From positions 186,001-250,000 of the forward strand of contig VZRS01007666.1 in assembly GCA_013398055.1 (NCBI GenBank): DNA of 64,000 nt, given 5' to 3'. Positions 1 to 13,209 of the stretch are shown here, piece after piece (within the stretch, counting starts at the first letter, position 1; every line of letters begins with the position of its first letter). The DNA is from Ifrita kowaldi (Eukaryota; Chordata; Aves; Passeriformes; Cinclosomatidae). Position numbers and translations under genes: made by a program. The notes under the pieces were generated by a model. It was not told the origin of the DNA and made no database searches. It saw only the letters and a list, made by a program, of their open reading frames with translations.

Positions 1-3000
1 AGCTTTTCAAGGACACTTGTCACTGGTGGTGGGGACTTTTACGTAGCTGATTCAGTTCCTTGGACTTGTAGCTGAAAAGAAAAGTCCAGCTTTAGTGCTC
101 CTGCCTCACTGCAGGTTCTGCTCTGAAATTATTCTGACCATTCCCTGTTGGGCTTCAAGTGACCTTTTTTACCTCTCATTTTCTCCATGTCTTTCCTAAA
201 ATCTTCTGTCCTGCTGCTGTGGCCACTTTGGTCGTGTCTATGTTCATGCAGGAGCACCGTGGGGATCCCTTGGTGGGATTGGTTTGGGTGCACTGAATGT
301 CAGGGTTAAAGCTGTAAAAATTAGGTTGAGTCAGTCCAATTGACAGAGCTTTATCCAAGCAGTCCAGGCCCAATTGCTGTAATAGGCTTCATTCGGAGCA
401 GAGCAGAGAGGAATGAGAGGTTTAATAACAGGGTTCACCAAAATGTACATTACTCTGCTGTATTACTTACATTATGACCCAGTTCTGCTATTGTGAGCCT
501 TATAAAAGATAAAATAGGTCATCAGATGGAGATAAATCAATGAAAGTAAAATTGAATGTGTTCATAATCATTTTAAGATTTTTATATAGGCAAAAGATTA
601 ATTAAATAGACAAAAGTAATTTTCAAAGAGCCTTTTTAATACCAAGTCTCACATAAAAGGGCAAATGGAGAAATGTACTGCGAAGCTTGTAAGTGTGGCC
701 TAAAAGTGCTTGTTTGTAGTTGCTCGCTTGAACAGGAGGACAATTGCAAAAGGTCAGGGGACTACTGGGATCTGTGTTCTTGGCTTTGCTCTCAGTCTGG
801 CCCCAAAATATGTGACTTCTCCTTGCCCCTGCTTAACCCAGGTGAGCAGGAGAGCTCCTTATCTCTGCAGCTGCTTGGGGCTTGTGTGCTTGGTGTCCCA
901 ACAGTGCTGGGCTGATTGCAAGCGCGAGTTTAGCATGAGGGAGGAGCATACTGTAGGACAAAAATGTGTTGGTGGTGATTTTCAGAACTCCACCCTGTGC
1001 ATCATCATCCTCTTCCTCAGGACAATTTTCCATGAACTGTTCACAAAGTCATTTGAACATTTGCTTGTTAAAGTACCCAACGTGCCAAAGGACTGTTCAT
1101 CCTCTGTTTGTCATCTTGGACATCCTGCCTTGGAATCAAACAGCCCTACCCTGTGCTAAAAGGTAAACAGATACTTAATCTCCAACAATTCTCCATGATG
1201 TGATGGAATAAAATAGGAAATGTTGTGTACATAACGAGAAACATGAAATTGAGGATTTTCTGATTGCTTAAAATGGTGCTTCTTTCTGGAGGGAGGAAAG
1301 CCAAGGTGAGTGGTGTTAAAAAACTGCTTTACAAGTGTTGATATAAAATTTAAATTAATTCACCTTGGCCACGATTGCATCACTTTGCTTTTTCCTTTCT
1401 GCACGCATTTGGGCAGTCAACTTTCACTGCTGAAATTCAAAGCCAGGCTGCATTTGTCACAGTGTGAAATCAACTGCATAGGCTGTGGAAGAAGAGAGAA
1501 AGCATAACTAATTGAATTTAGACGTTTCACAAAATCGAGGCGGGGGCGGGAAGTGGTTCTTTCCTTGATGCTCAGGCCCCACTCTTGTAGTAAACACCCA
1601 GGGAAGTCAGTGGGCGCCCGCGCAGGCACTCGCTGTGGGAGCTGCTGTCACAGCACGTTTGATGGTGGGTTGCTAAAAATCCAGCAACTCCCATGCTCGG
1701 GAATGCTGGTTCTCAGCACTCTGTGGGTTTTCCTGAGTCCCAGATCTGCAGCCTTTAGTTGGTTGTCTCCATCTTAGCCCTGGAGACTGTGCTTGTGCCG
1801 TGGTACAGAGTGAAAAATCTCGTTTCCAGGGAATGGGGAGAACTGTTTCGTGCATAGCATGAACAAAAACGTGATGCATTCAGCTGTGTATGTTGTGTGT
1901 ATAAATAAGGTTGAAGTAATAATGACTTTTCAGGAATAATAAGCTAAATACCCTTCACCTCCAGCAGCCACGTTTATAGTGCCTGCTGTTGTTGTTAGAC
2001 ATGAAGCTGTTTGTCCCCAGTTAGCATTTACATAATATGAGATCTTACTGTTTTCTACATCTTTGTGACTTCTGCTAATAAAAGAATTCTGACATGGTGC
2101 TGGCTATGATGGAAGATGTCAAACTGTTCGTAGTGTCTAAACAAAAGGCCCCTTACGTGGCTTTGTGTTTTCATTACAGACACATTATTACAGCACAACT
2201 TCAGCTGCAGCAGTCTGGCACTTTGCAAACCCAAAGTTTTTCCATTAAGTAGAAGCTGTAGTTCTGGAATCTGGTGAGAAATACTCCTGAAAAACAGTTC
2301 CTGGCTTGGGAACTGGTTTTGGTGTCAGCCCTCTTCCCCTTCCCCACAGGTACATGCAAGGTCGTGGAGAAGCGCAGGAAATAGTATTTACTTTTCTGAG
2401 GAAGGTTGAAAAGTGAGTTCAGGCAGAAGGAAAGGATATACTTTATAGTCACAAGATGTTGTAAGGGAAGGTGCTGCTCTGTCACCTGCTGTTGCAGTCA
2501 CAAAAGTTTAATTTGATCTTTTTTAATATCATACCCAGGTGTGCCTGCCTTGCAATGAAGTGGTTAGCATAAATCTGCCATGTGCATTTGTATTTCATTT
2601 TTATTGGCTTTTATTTAACTTGGTAAAAGGTAATCTGTTTTTATTAATTGAATCGCTCTCCCTCCTCCTTCTGGCAGGGGCAAAGCTTCCCTTAGAAATT
2701 GTGTTTGAGGGGGAAAACAAATCTAACAAACAAAAACCCAAAACACTGAAGGCCAGGGGCTTTCTGTGTGTTCCACCCTTGTCCCTGCTGCTGCCTGCAG
2801 CAGCTTTCCTGGGCTCTCTGCTGCTGCTGTGGGCTGCTCCTGTCTCTCCAGGTAGCAAACCCCCAGCCTGCCATGTGCTGGCCTTTGGGGTTGTTTCGGG
2901 GGGACTCTTGAAGAGCCACCAGCTGGAAGGATGCTCTGGCCATCCCCCACAGTCCATGGCCATCGGAGCTCCACGTGTTTGGGGTGGAGGTGCCTTTGGG

Positions 3001-6000
3001 CTGTTTGTTGTGTCTGGGTGTTTCCTTGAGCCTTGCTAAATACACTGCACAGGGCCTGATGCCTGTCCCAGGTAGCTGGTGATAAATTTAAGAAGAAATG
3101 TCTTTCAGAGGGAACTAGCTTTTGGATGATAATCTTCAGGTTTGTCCAGTGCCTGAGCTGAGCTATTATGAACCCTTCAGGAGTGACTGCTACAGCTGAT
3201 TGATTTTTTTCTGGGCAGCCGAGACCTCTGAAAGGGAGTGAGGAAGATTTGAATGCCAGCAGTGGTTTATTGCCTTGTGCAGGGGGAAGTAAATATTGAT
3301 AGAGAATGCTTATTTACTGAGCAGGGTTAGTGTCAGCAAAATTAAGGTGTGTACTTTGCTCTTCATTGTACAGGAGAAATAAAGAAATTGATAGAGTTCA
3401 GAGTGATGGATGTGGCAGTGTAATTCAACCCTTACTGGGTTGCTTTTCTTCTCCTCTATTGAGAGGTCTGGCTGGGCAGGGATAGGAAGAGATCTCCCTA
3501 AAATGTGCTGATTTTTTTTTCTTCTGGGCCAAGTGCCAAGTAGTACCAAGTTGATTCTGTTTCTAGAATGTGCAGCCTAAAGGGATGTGGATACAACAAT
3601 CCTTCTCCATCCCTCCTTCACCTGCCGGGAGCTTGGGTGGCATCACTTCTCCAAAAGGCTTCACAAGGCAGAAAAACTGGTCAGGATCCAAGTGCATCAG
3701 TGGTGCCCTTGGTTATCAAAAGCCCACTGGCCTGTCTGAAAGGCTGCCCTGCCTTGGATTTGCTGCTGCTGTGGCCTTTTTACCCCAGTCTGGGTCACAG
3801 GGAGGAAACTGGGGCAGAGCTGGGGCAGAGCCCCGAACCCTCCTGCTGCCGGCGCTGTGCCCGCGGTTCTGGGAGCACATCCCTGCTGGCAGTGGGGTCT
3901 GCACACATGCCCAGAAACCATCCCACAGCCCCAGAAACGGGTGCCCTGCGGCACAGGGGGGAAATTAAGAGCAGGAATGTGGAACTTTTCTACCCCCCAG
4001 CCAGCAATTGCTGCTGGATCAATGCCGTGTATTAGCAGGACTGTGCTACAAGGGGAGTTTCAGCAGCATTGCAGTGTAGGCACTTCCACTGGGAATTAGC
4101 ACAGTCATAAATGTAGGAGAGCTTTAAAAAGGAGTAGCAGGGGAAAAGTATCGTATATCTGTTAATTATAAACCATAGATTGTACTCGCAGCAGTGGTGT
4201 CGGGAATGAATAGCTTATATTGTCCTATTTCCAGCAGCACTTTAGACTATGAAAACTGATTTTATTTTAAATGGTTATTTTATTTTCAGCACTGCTCCAC
4301 TCAGTTTGATCAGGGAAGGTTCACCAGCTAGTAATCATGTATAAAACAAAGCTTCTGACTCAGTGCTGGTGGTAGTAACCGTGGTGGTTTTATGATGATA
4401 GCCAGTAATTAAGGTCAGGGTTTCATTGTGCTGAGCGCAGTGAAAACACATGCAAACAGACTGATAACCTCAAATTGCTTACATTGTGAAGAGCTGAATG
4501 GTGCAATTGTCCTTTTAAAAAAGACAATCCATGTTGCTCAGATTCTGACTTTCTCCATGGAGCAACAAGAATCTCAGTAGGAAGAATACAGTACCAGTGG
4601 ATGGGGTGGGAAGAACACCAGTGAAGGTGATACTTGTGCTAAAAAGGAGGTTTTAATTATGCTAAAAAAACACACTCTCCCCCCTCCAAAAAAAAAATCT
4701 GCCTACAGTCAGAATTTCAAAGACACTTCTTCTAACAACTCAGCCTCCAAAACTGGGCTGGCAATTAATTGCATTTGTACATTTTGAGGCTTAAAGGCTG
4801 ATATTAAGCATCTGCTCCATTACTGTTTAGCTACCCAAACAGCTTCATTGTAGAGCTGAACACTTTATTAGTGTTTGTTCGCAGTACGTGCAGAGGAGGT
4901 TAGATAGCCTGGAAATTTTAAATGCTAATTTGTCATCACAGATTGTTTATATACTTTTTTTATTCATGTTAGAAGAGCATTTTATGGAGGCATAAAAAGA
5001 GGTATTTATCACACATGCCCCTTCTTGGCCGTAGCCCATAATCACTCTAGTAGAGTTGAATATCAAGAGCTGGTTAATTCACAAACTGAGATATTGACAG
5101 AATTTCATACAACTTTTTTTTTTTTATTTCAGTTAAATCTTTAACATGATTTTAAATACTGCTGTCTTTCAAAATTTCCTGAAAATAATTCCCTACCAAA
5201 TTGTATGACTCCACTAAGAGGACTAGTTTTCTGCAAAATTGAAATTACTTACATGCTTATTTCGGTGACTAACTGCAAAATTATCAAATGATGTGTTTTA
5301 ATCCAATTACATTCTTACTGGAGTGAAACTTGCCTAACACTTTGCATGTATACAGCCAGGGCTTTGGATTCTGGCATGAATTCTGTGTTAGGAGATCAAC
5401 AGCATTTAAAGGCTTGTCAAGTTATCTGTTAATGCTTTTTTGAGGTCTCAAAGCAAGCTCTAAGAAAAAAAAATACTCTGATGGATTTCATATTACACTA
5501 AGGAAATTATTAGCAATACCAAAGTGTTACAAAATTATTCTAATACTCTTAACTTTTCCAGCATCTATGTGAAAATACTCATGAGGGAGGTGTGGACAGG
5601 GAGAAAAAATTCATAGTGGTGGCAAGATTTCATATCCTTAAATAAAGTTTTAGAGTAGAGGAAAAATAAAGGTGAAACACTGATTTTTCAATCTTGTTTG
5701 AGCGATGTGCATCTGTCCAGGGTGTATGGTCGCTAAAGATTGTGGGATGCTCTGTGAGGGCTTCTGGTTATAAATCCGTGTGGTCAAAAGTCCTCTTCAG
5801 AAATGCAGAATATTATTATGTCACATTATTTTTTAAATAGCTCAGTGTATGCACATGCTTTGCCCTTATTTTCAGGGCTTTTTAAGGGTTCAAGGTTTCA
5901 AGGCTACTTTAAAGATTCTTGATACTCTCCACTGGTAACTTTGGCAATTTGAAATCATTCATGTGAGTATTTTGTGTGGTGTGTGCCAGGTAGTTTTTGG

Positions 6001-6379
6001 AAAGCTTCAGTAACAGTTGTCCAGTCATACTCAACAATGTGCTTTGCTGAAAAAGCGTTCTGTTTTTCCAAGCTTATGTCATGAATTTGCAGTTTTTAAG
6101 GTCTCATGTAACCCTGCTTTGGTGCCAGAAACTTGACATTTGGCACAAGGTTGGAGAAGGCAAAAGATCATCTCTTTTTCACAGAAGTTGCAACCAAATT
6201 TTCTTAGTCTTTGAAAGAAAAGTGTGTTAACATCATCAGTAGAGATGGGTTAAACCATGGATTTGGTTGTGAACATGAATTCAGGACAGATCTTGCTTTT
6301 CTTGGATTTTGCTGTCGCTTCCTTGGTGCCAATGCAGGGCCTTGTGTGGCTGTGGTAAGGAAAAGTAACCCAGCAAAAA
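1..6379. other. Unique non-coding stretch with two GC-rich patches
   Basis: No gene or recognisable repeat is seen here. Most of the stretch is AT-rich with short A and T runs. Two GC-rich patches, about 2750-3040 and 3590-3970, are open in several frames on both strands. One plus-strand frame is open at 2539-3039 (166 codons) and another at 3568-4035 (155 codons). Neither starts in a convincing context, resembles a known family, or is flanked by believable splice sites, so both are taken as chance open frames caused by low stop-codon density. A pyrimidine run ending in AG at 5114-5132 resembles a splice acceptor, but no open exon with a donor follows it. Confidence 0.6.
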
Positions 6380-6632
6380 TCCCCAAACCCACCTGTCAAA
6401 CCTGTCTCTTCCCAGTTTAGGGACAAGGATGTTGTGCAGGACAGTGGCAGATGCTTTGCACGAGCACAGGTAGATGCCAGTCACCCTTCCCTCACCCACC
6501 ATCGCAGTAACCCCCTTGCAGAAGGCCTCCAGATTTGTCAGGCACAATTTTCCCTTCATGAAGCCCCATTGGCTGTCATCAATCACCTCTGTAATTTCCG
6601 TGTGCCTTAGCATAGCTTCCAGTATCTGAAAG
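6380..6632 (-). mobile_element. CR1 LINE fragment, reverse-transcriptase part of ORF2 (inactive)
   Basis: The minus-strand translation runs about 80 codons without a stop. It matches the CR1 non-LTR retrotransposon reverse transcriptase around its first catalytic motif. Visible landmarks in order are ILEAMLRHTE near 6630-6595, a GFMKGKLCLTNL block (family form GF.KGKSCLTNL) near 6560, EAFCKGVT, GEGR, and the VLHNILVPKL block near 6410. In active copies the motif-A region carries aspartates (LDF.KAFD type). Here it reads YLCSCKASATV, so the catalytic acidic residues are lost. The fragment covers a small part of a full-length element. No CR1 3' tail or target-site duplication is seen next to it, so it is a truncated, dead copy. 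The lower-coordinate end is set where the resemblance stops. Confidence 0.85.
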
Positions 6633-7259
6633 AATTATAATGAAGAAGAGCTAATTATGAAACAGGTAATAAAATAGCTTATTCAGGTGATGCTGTTTTA
6701 TTACCATCTCATTATGATTAAATAATTCCTATTAAGTTCTGGATCAAAGAGAAATTTCTCACAGGAGAGTTTACAGAGTAGTTTAATGGAGTCTATTTAT
6801 TGTGTAATCCCAGGGTGAGTATTGGCTTTTATACTGTCATATTAACTTATTGTGACAATTCTATGCAGCGCTCCCCTACGAACACTGGAGAGTGCAAGGG
6901 TGAGATTTTTTCCTTTCCTTTTTTTACAATACTGCTGTCCAACAGGCTGCAGAATGGTTACTTTGCAGGAATATTTTGATCCTGAGCTTCTCTGGCTTTA
7001 GACAAACCGAACTGACAATAGGCTGTCTTAAGGCCTATTAAAGAAAAATATCTGGGCAGCTTTTCATGTTGTTTGTGCTGATATTTGGAAGGATAGAGGC
7101 ACGGGTTCTGCCTACCAAGGAGACCGAGAGCATTTGACTTAAAATAAAATCCCTGCAGAACCCTGCATTCACTTATTTCCTATGCATGATGAGCTTTTGG
7201 CGCTTTCTTTTTCGTTTTGTTTGGAGGGTTGGTGTGGTGTTGTGGTGGGGTTTGGGTGT

Positions 7260-7291
7260 GAGGCTTTAAGCTTGTGAGGTTTTAAGCTTGT
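7260..7291. repeat. 16-bp direct tandem duplication
   Basis: Two adjacent copies, 7260-7275 and 7276-7291, read GAGGCTTTAAGCTTGT and GAGGTTTTAAGCTTGT and differ at one base. They follow a G/T-rich tract at about 7220-7260. The likely origin is replication slippage. No function is evident. Confidence 0.85.
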
Positions 7292-10200
7292 GAAAACTTC
7301 TTTTAGGCTGCAATGTCAGAATTTTGCTGTTTGACATGTTTAGGCAGTGTGGCTGTCTCTGGCAGTCTGGAGGTGGCACAGCCTGGCAAGGCTGGACAGG
7401 AGATGTGGTGGTGACGGCTGCTGAGAAAATGCCATAAGCAAAAGTAACAAGTTAGAATGTTAAAAAGAGAAGTCGGTGCAAAGGCATAACCCAGATTAAG
7501 CAGGAACAGGAGCTTGCCCAGGTGTGTTTGCACCCTGACATGCCACATTCCAGGGATCTGTTCCCCTTACCAGGAGCAGAATTTACCTGGCAGCTCAATA
7601 ACTTAGGGTGGAGAGTGTCACATGCAGTGCCAGTGTCATCGTGGGGTGGCACTGGTCCACTGCCTGCTGGATTTCAACCCCTGCAACCAAATCAGTTGAG
7701 TGGGAGTCTGGAAGGTTTCAAATCAGCTTCACGATCAAGGAGCAGCAAACTGACCTTCAGGTTTCCCCCATCATAAATGGTGTTTGAACCCTCCAGTTCA
7801 TGGAATAACATAAATGTGAGAACATGGCCCTTTTCACATTTAATGTGTTAATTTTTGTCGCAAACTCTGTACCTTCTTAGTGTTGGAAAAAAGGAGCCTG
7901 AAAATGAGTGATGTAGATTCCTGTAAGATAAAAGGCAGTTTCAAATGAACCCAAGAATTATGTATGTTGTGTCTCATTTTAAGTCACTGAAATGATTTTG
8001 AGGGGAACTGACTCATGATGTTTGAGTACTTCAGGCTGAAACACTGGGCCCGGAACCAATACCATGTGATGGATATGAACCATCTTCAAACGAGGAAGAG
8101 CTATTGAAACACTTGGCACAAACATTTCACAGTCATCTTGATTATTGGAAATGTTTGCACACATTTTTAATGTAGAATTTCAAATGTATGTGCAATTTGC
8201 TCTGTTTGGTTCATAAGCTGAGAAACAAATATGTTTTAATGGAAAAAAAACTTCTAATGTATTTGCCTTGTAGATGAATTTGTTTGGGAATAGATCTTGC
8301 CTTGTTGTTTATACTCCCTATTTCTGAAGATCTGGTTTCCCTTATTCCCCGAGGAGGAAAGGAATTATTCATTCATTTCCTTTCATTTTTTTTAATTGAA
8401 GATTGCAGCAAGGAGATTGTTTAACTGTACTCAATTTATTTTCAGAACTAATTATTGTCTTTCATTCCCTGTATTACAATTACAGCTAACTGGGTTGGGG
8501 CAGAGAGAGGCAGGCAGAGGTTTGCAGATGGTGAGGTGCTATGGTGCTGTTCTCCACCCTGCAAACCCTCCAACCACATTTGCACACCTATGAGTGCACT
8601 TCTTTTGATGTGGTTGCATTAATTAGGGAGGCAGCTCCAGGAGCCATGTGAGGACACACTGTGCCACACCGTCAGGAGATCCTGCTGAGATCCCAAGTCC
8701 TGCATTGCTGCTGGATCGGCTCTGCCAGAGCAGAGCCAGCTGGAATACGGTCCTGTGCTGCACAGTTAATCCTCTAGAAAGGGCACAAAATTAAAACTGA
8801 AGCCAGGCAGAGTTTCCACAATGAAAATGTTTCCAAGCTGTAGTTGTGCTCCAGCTCTCATTTGAACAACGGCGCTGCCCCTGCAGTGACACACTGAAAG
8901 CTCTGCAGGTCAGCACATACCTCCACAGCACAATTCAGTCATTTCACAGCTCTCCTGCCTCACCTTAGGAAAGCCCCTGTTTGCTTCCTGTAAAGGACAA
9001 GCTGTGTGGTGCCCGTTTCCCCCCTCTTTCCGAAGGGTAGGTCCCCGTGGAGCTGTTAGGATTTCATAAGTCAGATGTGTGACTGTGGCTGTGCTGCCCT
9101 GTCACTGCAACCGCCTGGACAAATTTGGAGCAGTCAGACACAGCTCAACAGCTGCTGCTTGGGCTCATTTCTGGATTAATAACTTGTGCATTGTGTTATT
9201 TGAATTTGTCCTCTGGACTTGGGCTCCAAGACCCACTCTAGCTCCTCCTGTTAGAAGAAGTGCATCACTTGGACTCAGAGTTTGATTGTGGGCTGTGACA
9301 GGTTTTGTTTGGGTGTTGTTGTAGTTTCCTGGGGATCTTATCATGGAGCAAGTCTCTCCATAAACCTGTATTGGGCGTAAATAAAGAAAATTGCCTTTCT
9401 TTTGTGTGTGTGTGTCCTGCCGTGAGGCGATGCTTGCTGGAGGGTCCTTTGGGGAGTGTTTTGCCTTCAGTGAAAGGCTTGGAACATGTTGATTAATTAA
9501 CTGCCATATTTTGGATGAAGCTTTGCTTCCTCCAAGAATCCTGATCCGTTCTCACCTGGTGCAAGTGTGTTAGCCCCAAAATGCCAGGTGGGAAAACAAC
9601 CTCTCTGTGAATGGAGACAAGGGAGACTTGGGGTTTCACTGAATCTTGTGGGGCTTGCTCTGGGTACTCGAAAAAGGAACTTGTTTAGTCAAAGCTGAGG
9701 GCCTCAAAATATAAGTGTCTTTGCAAATTTATCTCTTCACCTTCCTTTTCTGCAGCTTCAGAGCCATAAAAGCATAATTGCACTGCTTTGCCTCCCAAGG
9801 GTGCTGAGAGAATAGATATTTTGTGATGCAGCAGATGGGAGCCTGCATTAGGGCAGCCAGTGGGAGTGGGATACCTGGCACCATAGGGAGGTAGCCTGGA
9901 GAGAGCTAAACCTCAGATTGTCAGGAGAAAGGATGAGGATGAAACTCCTGGCAGCTGAGATGAGGAGGACCAAAGAGCCCCCATGACTCGGCAGGAGCTC
10001 AGGTTAATACTGGCTGAATGGAGCTGGAAATTGGACGTGGAAACTTCCTTCCCCCAGCATCACTCAGGGAAGCACGATTTTTTAAAGGAGGATTTAGATA
10101 AAATTGCTTATTAGTAAAGTGAGGATTATCCAGGATTTTAAAGTTTGTTCTTATCTCTAGTGTTGTTCAAGTGTGCAAACTTGAGGATATTTCAGCCCTT

Positions 10201-11605
10201 CATCATGGATCTTCAGCTGTAATAAGCCACAGACAGTCTTACTGGACTGAAACCTGCCTGTAGCTTGAGGGCTTTGCAGCTGTGGAAGATTCAGGATAGA
10301 GCAGGAAGAAAAAGGACTACAGACTTTGTAGAGAAGACAGTACAATTATAAGCCAGAGCATCTTTCTTATTGTTCTTTGTTTCTTTTCTTCCTTTCTTCT
10401 TTTTGGCATCAAATGGATTATTGCCATTTTAAAGTGCATGAGTAAAATGGGCCTTTTTATAATTGAACATTTTCTTCTCCCTTGAAGTGTCTTTCACTTA
10501 AACCATCAAATCCTGACAACTTCTCCCCACACCCGCTTTTGCCATCATCAGTCACTGAGTGTGTGTGACATCAGAAAGACCTGGTGGTTGTGTGAGCATG
10601 GGGAAGTCTCTCTGCTGCTGCTGGTGTTGCTTTGCCCTGCAGTCCCTTGGAGCTCTGCCCCATGCTGAAATAAGGGTGGGGTGAAGTGGAGGTGCCCTCG
10701 TTCCCTTCCTGAGTGATTTTGTGGCTGCTTGTGTCTAATGGAGCTGTGAGTCTGTCAGGGCAGGGCTTCTTGTGCCCATCCCTGAAGATGTCAGAGATGG
10801 GCATGGCTGGAAGTCATCCCTAATGGAGCCTGGAGTTGGGGTCAGTACCTCTGGTGAAGGGTTTGTGGGACAATGCGGCATTTGTGGCGTCCCATCAGGA
10901 AATTCAGCTGACAATCCCTTTCTGCCTACAAGTTTGGCTGCATGAATAACATGAATAATTGATTTTCCAAGTTGGCAAACAAAGCAGATTCTCTGTTTGG
11001 ACTGACATGCTTTTAAAGTTTTTTCCCCATCTCTGTTTTGCCTCATTTGAAATGGGGTGGAGGGAGAGGCCAAAACCAACAAAACTTGCAGAAAAAAATT
11101 GTCAGGGCAGGACAAAAGAAGTTGTTTCAGACAAGCCCTTCCATCAGAGCTCATCCAGGACAGCCATTTCAGACACTTGTGAGAGAAGTGGTGAGATGCT
11201 AAACAGGAGGAGCAGAGCTGTGGAAGGATGTTGTGCTTGAAGGATCTCTGTTCTCTGTGTCACCTACAGGCACAGAGTTCAAACTGTGAAAGTCGTTGAC
11301 TCACCTTCCCTTCTGCTCGTGTAAGTCTGGAGCTCAGCTCTCTCATGTCCTAGCAGATCACCCTGATTTCCACCTCCCTGAGGACTGGGGAGGAGCAGAG
11401 GGTGCTGGTGGCTTCTCCTGCTGCCTCTGCCTCTGCTCAGATAAAATAATTAGATATACTCACTCAGGGGTCTGGGTGTGTTATATTTGGACACATCTCA
11501 GTGGGCTGAGCACCTCTCCCTCGGGCTGTTCCACTCTGCCCTGGATACTGAGACAGGAGTTCAGGCGTGTTTAAGGGCCAAATTCCCCATTTTGTCAGCC
11601 CTTTT

Positions 11606-11681
11606 CCGAGAGTTGTCCTCGCGCCGTGCGCGGGCTCACAGCTCCCGTCTGGCGGGCGAGCGCAGGAGTTCGCAGCTCTCT
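11606..11681. promoter_or_regulatory. Short CpG-dense patch, possible remnant of a CpG island
   Basis: About 76 bp contain 11 CpG dinucleotides, including two CGCG tetramers, in surroundings where CpG is rare. High local CpG in vertebrate DNA usually means germline hypomethylation, as at a promoter or CpG-island core, or recent GC-biased conversion. The patch is far shorter than a standard CpG island. No TATA box, initiator or downstream first exon is recognisable, so a promoter role is only a possibility. Confidence 0.25.
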
Positions 11682-13197
11682 CTGAAATGATGTGATGCAC
11701 AGAGTGATGTTATTTTAGCCTTGGCAGCAAAGCAGGCTAGAAAGTTAGGACAGGAAATACTAGGAGAAGAGAAAACAGGGATGTGTCTTTTTTAAGACTG
11801 CAGCTCCTACTGCCACAGCTGCTGTCGCGGGGAAAGCTGTTGCTGCTCCTCGCTGGCCATCTTGTGCCTGGAGGGAAGAGTGTGTTGGGTGAGTGTCCTG
11901 TAATGAGCATCTCCTCACTCCCACCCTCTCACCTCACACTGCTGCTGCTTGTCTCTCCCTCTGCCGTGGAGAAGGGCAGAGCTGGTGGCAGAGCTGTTGC
12001 CGTCTGGGCTGTGCGGCTGGTGCGCTTCCACACACGTGGAATTTCTGTGTCGTTCCATTCCGTTCCTGAGGACACTTCTTGTGGGTCCAGGAAAAAGGAA
12101 ATCTCCATTTTTCAAGGTAGAAAAGTAAGGGTGAATTTCTTTCTTTCGTGTGGCTTAGCCCAACCAAGTGGATGTTGCACTGCCACTGTCAGCTACTGTG
12201 CAGATCTGGCTGCTCAATACATGACACTTCTAAAATGAGAATTTTTTTAGAAAAATGATTTGAATTCTGTGTCTCTGCTTCCAAGAGTAAGCTTGAATTT
12301 TTGCCTTTTTTTACCTTTTAAAGCTAGCTCAGCCTCTGACTGATTTAAATCCAGTCTGCTTCATTTAATGAGATGCACAACAGAATGGAGGCAGTTACAA
12401 TTTTTGTTGTTTTTTAATTTTTGTTTATTTTGTGTTTCAGCAGTGTCATCCTGTTTCTACTTCCAGCTGATAATATTGATTTTTTTTTTTTTAGAAGTTT
12501 ATATTTCATGTTACATGCAAGTGCATTGGCACTGCGCTAATGTAATATTAGTGGATTATCTGTGGATTAGAAATATTATTTAGATTGTTATTCAAGGAAA
12601 TGGTAGGTAGTGGGAGTGAAGGTCCCATTGTCTCTGCTGGCAGAATTAACAGTGCATCTCTAAAGAACACTACAGCAGGAATAGAAAGGGAAATGCATAA
12701 GCTGAACAGGAAATAAAATAGATATGGAGAAGGACTAGTCTGCTGATGTCACAGGGACAAACCTTAGCCTCAACAAAGATGAGAAATTAAATAATTTTCT
12801 GAGTTCATGAACACAATCCAGTTTTGTAGATGCAGGTACATAGAATTTTAGGCTGGGTTATTTGATGCTGCTTCTGCTACTCCTACTGCTATTAAATCTT
12901 GCATTTTACCCTTTACTTCCTTCTCTTGTGGGATCCATTCATAAAAGCAGGTTATCTACAAAATATGTGTTCTCTGAAGATGACCTCCAATATTTCATTA
13001 TATTAATGAAGTTATATGTAAGCCATGTGTTCATTTCTTTTTTGCTGTGCCTTTGTGTCCTGGACACTGAGCAGGATTTGGAAATAGTGATATTCTCCCC
13101 CCTTGCTCCAAATCCCAATTTTTCAGCTCTGTCCAGCAGTAGCAGTGTTACACAGACACGCGCCTAAATTTGATGGTGTAAAGGCTGGAATTCCTCA

Positions 13198-13209
13198 AAG
13201 CTTAAGCTT
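13198..13209. repeat. 12-bp perfect palindrome
   Basis: The sequence AAGCTTAAGCTT is its own reverse complement and consists of two overlapping HindIII-type hexamers. It lies in AT-rich unique sequence. A palindrome of this length can occur by chance in 64 kb, so it is recorded only as sequence structure. Confidence 0.8.

Noticed and set aside
2539..3039. 166-codon plus-strand open frame, the longest in the window without N
   Set aside because: It lies in a GC-rich patch where minus-strand frames are open too. The translation is low-complexity leucine/proline/glycine-rich with no family, and no splice sites fit.
3568..4035. 155-codon plus-strand open frame
   Set aside because: A second plus frame and two minus frames are open over the same bases. 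There is no recognisable domain.
12862..13167. Open frame starting with a poly-leucine signal-peptide-like segment
   Set aside because: The leucines come from a CTN-rich patch. The remainder has no domain, and no promoter or splice context is seen.
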